A stretch of DNA of 64,000 bases. Source: an uncultured Muribaculaceae bacterium (GTDB lineage: Bacteria; Bacteroidota; Bacteroidia; Bacteroidales; Muribaculaceae). Shown here in pieces: positions 1 to 8,829 of the stretch. How positions within the stretch are numbered: the stretch's first letter is position 1; each line of letters begins with the position of its first letter. Position numbers and translations under genes: made by a program. The stretch lies in contig CAJTUF010000007.1 in the NCBI GenBank assembly GCA_910579675.1, forward strand, positions 54,984 to 118,983, given 5' to 3'. A model generated the notes under the pieces. It saw nothing but the letters and a program-made list of their open reading frames with translations, was not told the DNA's origin and searched no databases.

Positions 1-1202
1 ATCAGGGTTACAGACTCTCCACTCTCCCCAACCTCGGTCTGAGATGGGAGCGCACCCGCACATTTGACGTCGGCCTGACTTTCGGTTTCCTCCAGAACCG
101 TTTCAACCTTGATATCGCATACTACAACCGTCTGACCATGGATAAGTATGCAAGCAAGGCTCTTCCCGCAACAACCGGTTGGACAAGCATTACAACCAAC
201 AATGGTTCGTTCCGCAACCAGGGTGTCGAAATTGACATCAACGCCACCCTCCTCCGCACCCGCGACTTCTCATGGACCCTCGGTGCCAACCTGACCTACA
301 ACAAGAATATTGTTGTTGATCTGCCTTATCTTGAAGGTGTGGCCAATAACCGTCAGGGTGGTACAGAAGTGTACACCGGCAACGGCAATGAGACAACCTT
401 TATCGGTGGTCTGCAGGAAGGTCAGGAGCCTATGCACATGATCGGTTATAAGAACGCAGGTATCCTCCGTTCGGAAGCCGATGTAGCCGCTCTCGGTGAC
501 TATATCGACGTTTCCCGTTCGGCACTCTCTTCGGTTGCTATCTATGCTAACCCCGAAGGCCTGGAACGTCTCCGTCGTGAATATCCCAACCTCGTAGGTA
601 CTGCTGTCAAGCTGCAGCCCGGTGATGCCGTTTGGCGCGACCGCAACGGTGACAACATGATTGACCAGTTTGACCAGTATGACCTCGGTAACCGTCTTCC
701 TCACTGGACCGGTGGTTTCAACACCACAGTTTCGTGGAAAGGTCTGTCGCTCTACGCTCGCTTCGACATGGGCTTCGACTTCACAGTTTATGACGGCGCT
801 CTCTCATGGTGGATGGGCGGTGGCCAGGGTACTTACAGCTATCCCACTCAGATCAAAGATACCTGGACTCCCGAGAATCCCAATGCAAAATATCCCCGTT
901 ATGTCATAGCCTCGAACATGGGTACCAACTCATGGAGCCGTGTCAACGACATCTGCGGACAGAGCGGTGCTTACCTTGCATGCCGTGAGCTCTCTCTCAG
1001 CTATCAGCTCCCCCAGTCAATCTGCGAGAAATTCCGTAGTCAGGGTCTGACCCTCAGCGTTACCGGACAGAACCTCGGCTATATCAAGAAGACCACTCTT
1101 CCTCTTCCTGATGCAACAGCCGTGGTCGGTGGTACATCCGACCGTGCCGGTACATACAACCTTCCCCGCACATTCCTGTTCGGCCTTAATGTATCGTTCT
1201 AA
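1..1202 (+). CDS. SusC/RagA-type TonB-dependent outer membrane receptor, C-terminal part
   Basis: The reading frame is already open at the left edge, so the gene starts outside the window; about 399 residues are visible. It is the beta-barrel part of a SusC-type transporter, which imports oligosaccharides or peptides across the outer membrane using TonB energy with a SusD lid. Visible hallmarks are a PNLGLRWERT-type strand near the left edge, alternating aromatic barrel strands, a DRNGDNMIDQFDQYDLGN-type segment (calcium-like loop common in this family), a LACRELSLSYQLP segment and the terminal FLFGLNVSF strand ending in an aromatic residue. The SusD partner follows after 23 bases, so the two are almost certainly one operon. 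The plug, carboxypeptidase-like domain and signal peptide lie outside the window, and the substrate cannot be told from this part. Confidence 0.93.
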   Translation, partial: QGYRLSTLPNLGLRWERTRTFDVGLTFGFLQNRFNLDIAYYNRLTMDKYASKALPATTGWTSITTNNGSFRNQGVEIDINATLLRTRDFSWTLGANLTYNKNIVVDLPYLEGVANNRQGGTEVYTGNGNETTFIGGLQEGQEPMHMIGYKNAGILRSEADVAALGDYIDVSRSALSSVAIYANPEGLERLRREYPNLVGTAVKLQPGDAVWRDRNGDNMIDQFDQYDLGNRLPHWTGGFNTTVSWKGLSLYARFDMGFDFTVYDGALSWWMGGGQGTYSYPTQIKDTWTPENPNAKYPRYVIASNMGTNSWSRVNDICGQSGAYLACRELSLSYQLPQSICEKFRSQGLTLSVTGQNLGYIKKTTLPLPDATAVVGGTSDRAGTYNLPRTFLFGLNVSF

Positions 1203-1225
1203 ACACACTTACGCGAACTAACACA

Positions 1226-3049
1226 ATGAATAAAATATCTAAATACATAGCCCCGCTGGTGGTGGCAGGTGTTGGCCTCTCAGTCACTTCGTGTGATCTG
1301 GACATGTCAAACCCTGACGCTTTCGACGCCAACGGCTTCTGGACTTCTCAAACTCAGTTTGAGGGTAACATTACTGCCATGATGCAGTATTGGCGTGGGA
1401 CTTATGACAATCAGGTCATGTTCCAGACAGGTGAATACCGCACCGATATCTACTGGACCGTCGAAGGTACTGACGGCTCAGGTCTCCGCGACCTCGATCC
1501 TCCCCGTAACGCTATCGACGCATCACACCCTCAGCTCACCAACTTCGGCAACTGGTATAAGCTCATCTCCGAGTGCAACACCTATCTTTACTACGACGAG
1601 CAGCGTGGCGACATCATCGATCCCACCGCCCGTGAGTATCTTCTCGGTATGGTCTATGGCATGAGAGCGTATGCTTTCTTCCAGGTTCACAAGATCTATG
1701 GCACCGGTCCTCTCCGCACAACAGCAGATGTGGTGCTGGGCAACTATGACGACAACACCCTCAAGATGCCCCGTTGTGAGGCCGAAGATCTTCTCAACCA
1801 GATCAAGAGCGACGTTCAGGCTTCAATCAGCCACTTCAATGCCGGTAGCGGTTACTCCAATGGTGTGTTCAACGCCAACAAGGGTGTTTACTACTGGAAT
1901 AAGGCGGCTTCGGAAATGCTTGCAGGCGAGGTTTACATGTGGAGCGGTAAAGTTTCTACCGGCAACCATACAGCTAATCCTGCTGATGTGACTACCGCTA
2001 AGAGCTACTTCCAGAATGTAATCAACAACTACAGCTATAGCCTCTGCACTTCGTTTGATCAGGCTATCAATAGCAAGGACAACAATCCCGAGCGCATCTT
2101 CTCTACCTTCTACTCGGTAACAGAAGCCACCAACAACTGGTATAACTACTGCATGTACGACATCATCACCGGTCAGACTCCTAAGGGTGTGTTCTGGAAT
2201 GCAGTGGAACAGGATGGTACTACATGGTCGAACAACGCAAGCCGCTCAACTATGTATTACAATCCCGCCAACGGCACCGAAGTTCAGACAGACTTCTTCA
2301 AGACCCGCATGAACGGCCAGCAGCATCAGGCCATCCGCAACACCTACTTCTATCAGTTTGATCGCGAGGATGAGCGTATCTATCAGCTGCAGCCCATGTA
2401 TCTCCCCACCGATGAGGAGCTTGAAAACAATGTCCGTTACATCGAAAACTTCGATCCCGAAAAGTACCATCTCGGTGGCTGCTACATTTGGAAGTATCAT
2501 GGCCTGATGGGTAACGCCGGTGTAATGGTTGGTGCCAACGACATGATGTATTATCGTCTGGCTCTCGCTTACTACTATATGGCTGAGATTGCCAACTTTG
2601 AAGGCAACAACGCCGACGTTGAATACTACCTGAATGCTGTTCGTCAGCGTGCATACGGTGACAACTGGGATGCCTCCAAGCATGCCTACAAGGCTGGCTC
2701 ATTCCTCGAAAACGAGGTCGCTATTCTTCAGGACAAGGCCAAGGAATTCCTTCAGGAAGGTCAGCACTGGTGGGACCTCCGTCGTATGACCGCAGTAAAG
2801 GGTGGCAGCGATGCCGATCACCTGATCTTCCGTCCCGAGGGTTGTATTGGTTATGGTCTCGACTTTGACGCTCATCCTATGTGGAATGAGGTTTCGGCCA
2901 ACCAGATCTCAGCTGCTGCCAACCGCGCTCTGCTCGAGAATAACACTCCTCTCCTTGACTACGCCACTCAGAAGCACCTCGTGCTTTGGCCTCTCGACAA
3001 GAGCCTTCTTGACGACGACAATGTTCTGGAGCAGACTCCCGGATATTGA
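1226..3049 (+). CDS. SusD/RagB-family nutrient-binding outer membrane lipoprotein
   Basis: A 607-residue surface lipoprotein that caps the SusC barrel encoded just upstream and captures the nutrient. The N-terminus is a lipoprotein signal with the lipobox ending at Cys23 (LSVTSCDLD). The N-terminal half holds the TPR-like helices typical of SusD (for example YGMRAYAFFQVHKIYGTGPL). The C-terminal part has the family signature AKEFLQEGQHWWDLRRM near residue 510 followed by the LLWPL-like motif HLVLWPLDKSLL near the end. The length is slightly above the usual 500-600. A GC-rich hairpin follows at 3091. No polysaccharide-degrading enzyme lies downstream here, so the ligand is unknown; glycoside hydrolases or a regulator may lie to the left of the window. 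Confidence 0.95.
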   Translation: MNKISKYIAPLVVAGVGLSVTSCDLDMSNPDAFDANGFWTSQTQFEGNITAMMQYWRGTYDNQVMFQTGEYRTDIYWTVEGTDGSGLRDLDPPRNAIDASHPQLTNFGNWYKLISECNTYLYYDEQRGDIIDPTAREYLLGMVYGMRAYAFFQVHKIYGTGPLRTTADVVLGNYDDNTLKMPRCEAEDLLNQIKSDVQASISHFNAGSGYSNGVFNANKGVYYWNKAASEMLAGEVYMWSGKVSTGNHTANPADVTTAKSYFQNVINNYSYSLCTSFDQAINSKDNNPERIFSTFYSVTEATNNWYNYCMYDIITGQTPKGVFWNAVEQDGTTWSNNASRSTMYYNPANGTEVQTDFFKTRMNGQQHQAIRNTYFYQFDREDERIYQLQPMYLPTDEELENNVRYIENFDPEKYHLGGCYIWKYHGLMGNAGVMVGANDMMYYRLALAYYYMAEIANFEGNNADVEYYLNAVRQRAYGDNWDASKHAYKAGSFLENEVAILQDKAKEFLQEGQHWWDLRRMTAVKGGSDADHLIFRPEGCIGYGLDFDAHPMWNEVSANQISAAANRALLENNTPLLDYATQKHLVLWPLDKSLLDDDNVLEQTPGY

Positions 3050-3090
3050 TAAGATACGACCAGCAGAAACCTGCTGACACGCAATGACAG

Positions 3091-3124
3091 GCGCCGCGCC
3101 CCATCAGGGACGCGGCGCTTTCTT
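3091..3124 (+). terminator. Rho-independent terminator after the susCD pair
   Basis: A perfect 8-bp GC stem (3091-3098 with 3111-3118) is followed by a T-rich run (ttttctt). It lies 41 bases after the SusD stop codon. Confidence 0.75.
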
Positions 3125-3451
3125 GTCGGAGTGGTACCGATATTCAGGAGCGGGGGGGGACGCGTGGGGGGAGAGTCTATACGGCCAGTCACCACGCCGC
3201 CTAATGGCGATTGAAAATCGAAGCGGCACACAAACTCAGGAGAAAAATGTCGGTCTATGTCTTGTATGGTGTCAAAGATGGTAAATTGCTAAATATCATT
3301 GATATAATCAAACGAATCGGCGACTTTTTCAGGCTGCCGATGCAATTTTTAGAGTGTTCCTTACCCTGGACTCGCGATATTTGATATGAGTGTATAGGGG
3401 CAGGATGATGAGATCCAAATGTTTTTTATCGCTGTTTAGAAAGCTGGATGG

Positions 3452-3550
3452 TTATTTGAAGGTGATTATGGCAAGAACCGGATTGGATTCCGGATCCATC
3501 TGTTCTGCAATTTCTTTAAGGTTACCACTTAAATATCCTTTTTTGGGCAG
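3452..3550 (-). pseudogene. Remnant of the C-terminal end of a six-bladed beta-propeller-like protein
   Basis: On the minus strand the frame ending at the stop codon 3452-3454 reads GYLSGNLKEIAEQMDPESNP then VLAIITFK and stop. The NLKEIAE...DPESNPVL..I.FK pattern resembles the conserved tail of Bacteroidales six-bladed beta-propeller (BF3164-type) proteins. Upstream in the same frame are in-frame stops (at 3548-3550 and further on), so only about 30 codons survive. The assignment rests on pattern memory and is tentative; the absence of an intact gene is certain. Confidence 0.35.
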
Positions 3551-3852
3551 TCATGGCAAAGGTATGGCCTCCAGATGAGAATGGCAAAGATATTCATATG
3601 ACTTACAGCACGTTTTGACGGCCTTTGTGGGCTCGATCGTGGTCACTTGATCTATATATCATAGTCTTTTGTTGACATGGGGATTTGACCCCGCCAAGCA
3701 TGAGTGTGAAAAATGATTAGATAATATAAGATTTCATTCTGTCAAACTCCAGTTTTCCGGCTTCTTTGATTGGGTTGTCCAAATCCAAATAAAATTACGA
3801 CAGCAATTCTGAATTTCATCTTTGCAATTTCAAATTATCAAAATAATAATAC

Positions 3853-3860
3853 TACCTTTG
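3853..3860 (+). promoter_or_regulatory. -7 element of the ATPase/nuclease-like operon
   Basis: TACCTTTG matches the Bacteroidetes -7 consensus TAnnTTTG. It lies 23 bases before the ATPase ATG. No good -33 TTTG is found at the normal distance. Confidence 0.55.
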
Positions 3861-3883
3861 CAACGATTAGATAATCATTATTC

Positions 3884-5137
3884 ATGGCAACCATACAGAT
3901 ACAAAATATCGGTCCAATCGTTGACACTGGAGTGATCGAACTCCGTGCTATCAACCTTTTCATAGGCAAACAAAGCAGTGGCAAGAGCACTCTGCTCAAA
4001 ATTTTGTGTTTCTGCCGGTGGATCGATAAGCAGGTAGCCATCGGAAGCCGTAAAAAGGATAAAAGCGCATCATACGTCTATAGCCATTACTCACGGTTCA
4101 TTAAGGAACTGATGCACTTCTATCGGTTCAACGAGAGTTTTTTCACGGCTCAAAGCCAGATACACTACAACGGCGATGCGGTGGAGATAACTTTTAAAGG
4201 CGACACCAAAAACAACGCTCAGATCGCAGCGAAAGCCAAGGGGGATAAGTATAATAGCAAGCTGTGCTTTATCCCTTCTGAACGCAATCTGCTGTCGGCG
4301 ATTAAGAACATTCAGGACGGTTATCGGTCGAGCGACATGGACATGTTGTTCAACTTTGTGTTTGAATGGAGTGAATTTCGCGAAAAATTCACACCCGACA
4401 ACCGCCTGCGGCTGACTGTCGCGCCCGACATGGAGTATTACTATGACAAGGAATCTGGCGAACAGATTATAATACACAAGAATAACCGGCAAGTACCACC
4501 ATTCTCGCCATTCTACGCATCAAGCGGCGTACAGTCGGCACTCCCGCTTGAGGTTTTGTTGCGCAGCCTTGTCAACACCATAGGCCAAAATGCCAAGTTG
4601 AGCCAATCGGATCTTACGCAGATAGTAGCCCGATTACTCCGCGATGGTGCCACAGTAGAGCAAGTGCAGCGCGCAATTGAGGCCGGACATGAAGAAAGCC
4701 GAAAATTGCTTACATATCAGGGCATCCAGCTCTTTATTGAAGAGCCGGAACAGAATCTTTTTCCCGAGTCGCAGGCTGCGATCATCAACAGCATTGTACG
4801 AGCGGTCAAGGAGGCTGAAAGCAAGAGTGCGCATCATCGCAACATGGTTGTGATGACCACACACAGCCCCTACGTGCTATCGTCGTTAAATGTGCTTATG
4901 GCCGCCTCAGAAGCCTACCCGATAGACCCCGACGCCACCCAACAAATTGTTGACAAGGATCTGATATTGCCCCTTGGTGAAATCAAGGCGTACAGCATTG
5001 ACGATGATGGCTATGTAAGAAGCATTGTGGATGACGACCTGTATATGGTCGATGGTACTTTCCTTGACAGTGCGTCAGATGCTGTTGAAAATAAGCTTTC
5101 ACTCCTCAACGATATAATCTGCAACGGCCATGCCTGA
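3884..5137 (+). CDS. ABC/OLD-like AAA ATPase (AAA_15/AAA_21 type), possible defence ATPase
   Basis: A 417-residue soluble SMC-like ATPase. The Walker A motif GKQSSGKS is at residues 28-35, an ABC-signature-like segment ASSGVQSALPL at 212-222, a Walker B of the form IQLFIEEPEQN at 281-291 (two acidic residues, then the conserved PEQNLFP stretch of the OLD/AAA_21 group), and the switch histidine in TTHSPYVLSSLN at 327. A middle insertion (about residues 60-205) replaces the long coiled coil of SMC proteins. No TOPRIM nuclease domain follows, unlike OLD proteins. The stop overlaps the next ORF by 8 bases, so the two are coupled, and the partner looks nuclease-like. ATPases of this type work in anti-phage pairs such as PARIS, Septu and Gabija-like systems; a defence role here is inference from architecture and from the accessory surroundings. 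Confidence 0.8.
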   Translation: MATIQIQNIGPIVDTGVIELRAINLFIGKQSSGKSTLLKILCFCRWIDKQVAIGSRKKDKSASYVYSHYSRFIKELMHFYRFNESFFTAQSQIHYNGDAVEITFKGDTKNNAQIAAKAKGDKYNSKLCFIPSERNLLSAIKNIQDGYRSSDMDMLFNFVFEWSEFREKFTPDNRLRLTVAPDMEYYYDKESGEQIIIHKNNRQVPPFSPFYASSGVQSALPLEVLLRSLVNTIGQNAKLSQSDLTQIVARLLRDGATVEQVQRAIEAGHEESRKLLTYQGIQLFIEEPEQNLFPESQAAIINSIVRAVKEAESKSAHHRNMVVMTTHSPYVLSSLNVLMAASEAYPIDPDATQQIVDKDLILPLGEIKAYSIDDDGYVRSIVDDDLYMVDGTFLDSASDAVENKLSLLNDIICNGHA

Positions 5138-5594
5138 CATTTATGAAAAACTGGTAAGGCAAGGCTATGCTCCCCACCACACCTTGACCGGGCGTAAGGA
5201 TATGTCGGTAAAGGAGAATAGAACAGAATATCGCCTACAGCTCGACAAGCGCAGACCTACTGCAAGTTATCAGGTCGATGGCAAGATTATCACCTCAGGA
5301 AACAAGTGTGACTATCTGATGCTTGTGTGCCATGACGAGCCGCAAAATCAATGGACTGAAGTGTTTGTGGAGCTTAAAGGCAGCGATGTGGAACACGCGA
5401 TAACGCAACTCGAAGCTACCATTGGAGCCGACATACTGAAGCACAAATGTGTCAACCGGCGATTGGCACGTATCGTGGCTCTGTCCTTTCCTTCCCACAA
5501 ATCCAATCCGGCGCTTGAAAAGGCCAAAAGACGCTTCAGGGCATATAGCTGCGATTTAAAAACTATAAAGACAAAACAACCTGACAATATTTAG
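5130..5594 (+). CDS. Small PD-(D/E)XK nuclease-like protein paired with the ATPase
   Basis: A 154-residue protein I cannot assign to a named family. Residues 57-84 have the arrangement expected of a PD-(D/E)XK nuclease core: KCDYLML with Asp61 on a strand, then EVFVELKG with Glu81-x-Lys83 on the next strand, followed by a helix (DVEHAITQLEATIGADIL). Glu37 in a preceding helix could complete the metal site. The C-terminal tail is basic (KAKRRFRAYSCDLKTIKTK). There is no signal peptide. Its ATG lies inside the end of the ATPase gene (8-base overlap), which points to translational coupling and a joint function. The nuclease call is inference from the D...ExK spacing; a non-catalytic adaptor is possible. 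Confidence 0.55.
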   Translation: MPDIYEKLVRQGYAPHHTLTGRKDMSVKENRTEYRLQLDKRRPTASYQVDGKIITSGNKCDYLMLVCHDEPQNQWTEVFVELKGSDVEHAITQLEATIGADILKHKCVNRRLARIVALSFPSHKSNPALEKAKRRFRAYSCDLKTIKTKQPDNI

Positions 5595-5675
5595 CCGCAA
5601 CAGAAACCCGGCGCTACTATTCTACGCTCAAGTTTATCATTCTCCATTTGTCGTAAATTCATATCGTTCACAGCA

Positions 5676-6503
5676 ATGAAAACTGACAATAGTGATTATC
5701 TGCGTTATGGGATGCTTATTCCATTAGCTTTGCTGCTTGCCTCATTCGTGACGGGTTGCTTGTCTTATTCCAATGCAAAACAAATCATCGCGGAAGATTT
5801 GAACGATGCGATGCTTGCGCTGGCTAATGAGAACAGCGGGTTGTGGACCCGGCAGGATACCATCGCTGCATTACGTCAGATGCACGAAACCACTCATAAG
5901 CCTATTATATATCAGGCGTCGGATGTCAATTTCAGGAACTCCGCTTTGAAAGATGAGGCATATTTTACCCTATCGTTGATTGATAAGAAAAATGCCTTGC
6001 CTGAAATCCACGGAAACAGAATTCATGCGTGGCATGCGGCAAGCCGGTTTGCCTCCGACACCATCATGCTCATACCTGAATGTGCTCCGGATGGTGTTGC
6101 CGTACAGCTGCAAGGCTTTGTCCACTGCTCCATGGCATCAGTGTTTGCTGCTTCCGACCAGACATTGCCCGGTGTTCTTCTCTCGTTATCCATTCTCTCG
6201 ACTGCGGCCATGTTTGTATGGCGAAGAAAAGAAAACGGACTCGCTGCGGTAAGCGCCGAAGCCAATCCTCTTGACGGCGTAAAACTCACACCGATGCAAC
6301 GGCAGTTTGCTCAGATGCTCCTTGACGCTCCCGGAATGAGGGTAGACAAAGCAACCCTTTGCTCAACCCTTTGGGGCAATAAAAGTAATGCAGAGGAGTC
6401 GCTCTACACACTCGTCAGACGCACCAAAACTGCTCTTGCCGCGGCCAACATAGAGATTATCTGCAACCGTGGCGACTCTTATGAGCTGCGCATAAGTGGC
6501 TGA
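5676..6503 (+). CDS. Membrane-anchored winged-helix transcriptional regulator
   Basis: A 275-residue protein with two membrane segments (about residues 13-31 and 165-182), a periplasmic stretch of about 130 residues between them, and a C-terminal winged helix (about 201-275; LTPMQRQFAQMLLDAPG...LCSTLWG...SLYTLVRRTKTAL) of the OmpR/PhoB DNA-binding type. It has no receiver domain. The layout is a one-component sensor-regulator like CadC/ToxR, but with the DNA-binding domain at the C-terminus after the second membrane helix. The RRTK recognition segment and the YELRISG wing are visible. It directly precedes three phased TGTCAG repeats and an outer-membrane barrel gene, so it probably senses an envelope signal and controls that gene. 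The periplasmic ligand is unknown. Confidence 0.8.
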   Translation: MKTDNSDYLRYGMLIPLALLLASFVTGCLSYSNAKQIIAEDLNDAMLALANENSGLWTRQDTIAALRQMHETTHKPIIYQASDVNFRNSALKDEAYFTLSLIDKKNALPEIHGNRIHAWHAASRFASDTIMLIPECAPDGVAVQLQGFVHCSMASVFAASDQTLPGVLLSLSILSTAAMFVWRRKENGLAAVSAEANPLDGVKLTPMQRQFAQMLLDAPGMRVDKATLCSTLWGNKSNAEESLYTLVRRTKTALAAANIEIICNRGDSYELRISG

Positions 6504-6513
6504 CTCATTGCGC

Positions 6514-6540
6514 TGTCAGTGTTTGTCAGACAAATGTCAG
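6514..6540 (+). promoter_or_regulatory. Three phased TGTCAG direct repeats, probable operator
   Basis: TGTCAG occurs at 6514, 6524 and 6535, so spacing is 10 and 11 bases, one DNA turn each. OmpR/PhoB-type winged helices bind tandem direct repeats with 11-bp period, and the PhoB half-site is CTGTCA. The repeats lie 10 bases after the winged-helix gene and 136 bases before the barrel gene. Binding by the adjacent regulator is inference. Confidence 0.6.
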
Positions 6541-6675
6541 ACAATTTTCATGGCTTGATTGCTACTTTTTCACTTGCTTTGCGGTCAGAAACGACCTTCG
6601 GCTGCGAACGGCTCCGCGATCGACTTCCGCTTCGTTTTGACCACGAGCTGAAGGTTGCAGAAAATTCGCATAAGC

Positions 6676-8736
6676 ATGAAAAAGTTACTTTTAGCTCTAT
6701 TGTCGGCATTGCCTTTTATGGCATACGCCCAACAGGAAGTCACTACCGACTCCATTTCCAACACTCTCGATGAAGTGGTGGTTACTGCCGACGCGCAGAT
6801 TGAAACCGCCAGAAAAGTCATACTCCGGCCTACTAAACTGGAGAAGAAACACAGCACCAACGGCTACTCGCTGCTGGAGAATATGAATCTGCCGGATTTC
6901 CATGTCGACGCTTCGGCAAAGACCATTTCAACAATAGCCGATCGTGATGTAATAATACTGATCAATGGTGTTGAGGCAGATCCCGACGAACTCGCCACTC
7001 TCGCCGCCTCCGAGATTGTGCAGATTGACTACCGGCGCAACCCCGGTGGCCGCTATGTCAGGAGTGGCGCGGTAATGAATTTCATCACTGTGCAATATGA
7101 TTATGGCGGCAATGTCTATCTCTCGGCCAATGAGGGGTTGGCTCGTCAATACGGCAATTATACCGGCATGGTAAACTATAAGAAAAACGCACTCACACTG
7201 ACCCTCACAGCAAATGGCAAGTGGGATCAGCTATCCCAGTTGAATAGAGCCGAAAACGTGTTTATGCTCAATGACGGCGTTTTGAACCAAAACGTTGTGC
7301 CAATCGAGGGGAAGACCCATACAAATTCGCAATACGTCAATGTCAAGTTGGCACACGCCACACAAAACCACTCTTTTGATATCTCGCTCGCATTGACCCG
7401 GAGCGCGACCCCTAAAAATCACTTGAAGGACAATATCACTTACAACGGCCTATATGATTTCACTTCAACAGCCACCCGAAATAGCAAGGAGCATGGTCTG
7501 TCGCCTGTTCTGAAAATGCACTACAATCTGTATCTTACCGGCGGCCACACCCTTATGGCCATAGTGACTGCGCGTCACGGCCACACAAATTTCAGAAGCA
7601 ACTATCTGGAAACCAATATCGATGAGATTCAGAACAACACCAAGGAGGATAATGTGTTGGCAAGCGTAACCCTCGGGTATTTCAAACAGTTTGCAAGTGG
7701 CCTCAGCCTCGGCACAACGGTGGATGAATATTACAATTATTACCGCGATATATATTCGGGTGGCTTCACAAACAAGCAGATATTGAAGAACAACCACGCA
7801 ATGGCAATGCTTCACCTGAATCAGAACCTGCCCTTTGGATTGTCCTACTATCTGTCGGGAGGCATCACCGATCTGTATTCTACCATCGGAGACCATAACG
7901 ACAACCAATTTGCGCCAATGGCTTACTATGGCGCCACCTATGCTGTCAATAATAAGCACTCATTTTCCGTGACAGGATTTTATTCCCACAGTATTTATCC
8001 CCCTTCCTACAAGAACGGGACGGTTATACGCACATCATTTTTTGAGACAACCTTAGGCAACCCGGATCTTGGGCAAGTTAAGTCATTTGAAAATACTATC
8101 AGTTACAATGGAAGCATCGGACATATCGGATTCTCTTTCACCTACGATTTTCTTAAGGCTTATAACAACACCTCCAACCGATACTTCGCCGAAGATAACA
8201 TCATGTATCATCAGCTTGTCAACGACGGAAACTTCTATTACAACAAGCTTGTCGGGGGCGTTTCAACAAATCTGATAGATAATAAGCTGAGATTGAATGG
8301 CAGTGCCATATTCAGCATGAACTGCTTCGATTCGGAATACCGTCCTGCAAAAAGCAACGATTGGCGCATCTATTTCAATGCCTCCTATCTGTTTGGTGAC
8401 TGGCAGGTGAGAGGATCATACGCTCTTCCCTACAAGGTCCTTGGTATTGAGGGTACAAAAGTCAGCTATCCGGCTCAGTATGGGCTCTCCTTGAATTGGC
8501 AGCATGGCAACTGGGCTGCCGAGTGTAGGGTCGAAAACTTCCTTGACCGCAGAATGGCAATCCGGACAAATGCTGATTATCAGGCCTATCGATCTGTTTC
8601 GGAATCACTGACCGACTTGAAAGGCAGGAATATCAGCTTATCCGTCACTTACACTCTGCCTTACGGCAAAAAGACAGATAGAGACCGCGTAGAAACCGAG
8701 TCAACAATCAACTCGGCAATCCTCCGTCCGTTCTGA
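6676..8736 (+). CDS. Outer membrane beta-barrel protein with plug domain (TonB-receptor-like)
   Basis: A 686-residue protein starting at the ATG that gives a clean signal peptide (MKKLLLALLSALPFMAYAQQ); an in-frame TTG 21 bases earlier is less likely. After the signal comes LDEVVVTADAQ, the typical start of a plug, then a plug with INGVEADPDELATL and IDYRRNPGGRYV motifs, and a long barrel with alternating aromatic strands ending in SLSVTYTLPYG. It lacks the usual N-terminal carboxypeptidase-like beta-sandwich of this barrel family (OMP_b-brl). The protein does not end on the barrel strand: a 20-residue polar tail ending in RPF follows. It stands alone between the winged-helix regulator and a strong bidirectional terminator, so it is probably the target of that regulator. 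The substrate is unknown. Confidence 0.82.
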   Translation: MKKLLLALLSALPFMAYAQQEVTTDSISNTLDEVVVTADAQIETARKVILRPTKLEKKHSTNGYSLLENMNLPDFHVDASAKTISTIADRDVIILINGVEADPDELATLAASEIVQIDYRRNPGGRYVRSGAVMNFITVQYDYGGNVYLSANEGLARQYGNYTGMVNYKKNALTLTLTANGKWDQLSQLNRAENVFMLNDGVLNQNVVPIEGKTHTNSQYVNVKLAHATQNHSFDISLALTRSATPKNHLKDNITYNGLYDFTSTATRNSKEHGLSPVLKMHYNLYLTGGHTLMAIVTARHGHTNFRSNYLETNIDEIQNNTKEDNVLASVTLGYFKQFASGLSLGTTVDEYYNYYRDIYSGGFTNKQILKNNHAMAMLHLNQNLPFGLSYYLSGGITDLYSTIGDHNDNQFAPMAYYGATYAVNNKHSFSVTGFYSHSIYPPSYKNGTVIRTSFFETTLGNPDLGQVKSFENTISYNGSIGHIGFSFTYDFLKAYNNTSNRYFAEDNIMYHQLVNDGNFYYNKLVGGVSTNLIDNKLRLNGSAIFSMNCFDSEYRPAKSNDWRIYFNASYLFGDWQVRGSYALPYKVLGIEGTKVSYPAQYGLSLNWQHGNWAAECRVENFLDRRMAIRTNADYQAYRSVSESLTDLKGRNISLSVTYTLPYGKKTDRDRVETESTINSAILRPF

Positions 8737-8755
8737 ACTGAAGGACTGATATCCT

Positions 8756-8805
8756 GACAATAGCCGGGGGCTCCAACCACACTGCTGGAGCCCCCGACTA
8801 TTGTC
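8756..8805. terminator. Bidirectional terminator hairpin between convergent genes
   Basis: A long hairpin with stem parts gacaatag/ctattgtc and cgggggctcc/ggagcccccg lies between the barrel gene (plus) and the acyltransferase gene (minus). Confidence 0.75.
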
Positions 8806-8829
8806 TATGGGTACTGATGTCGGTGCTGA

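Larger units (their letters stand above)
3125..3883. other. Intergenic region with decayed gene fragments
   Basis: About 760 bases without an intact gene between the susCD terminator and the ATPase gene. The stretch is AT-richer than its left neighbour. It holds a 45-codon plus-strand ORF at 3247-3384 with an aggag site just before its ATG (protein begins MSVYVLYGVKDGKLLNI, resembling the first residues of some CoiA-like proteins, a weak impression only), a minus-strand remnant at 3452-3550, and the promoter element of the ATPase gene at its right end. I read it as eroded insertion scar material, an inference. Confidence 0.5.

Noticed and set aside
3390..3578. 62-codon plus-strand ORF in the decayed region
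   Set aside because: It overlaps the minus-strand beta-propeller remnant and has no motif.
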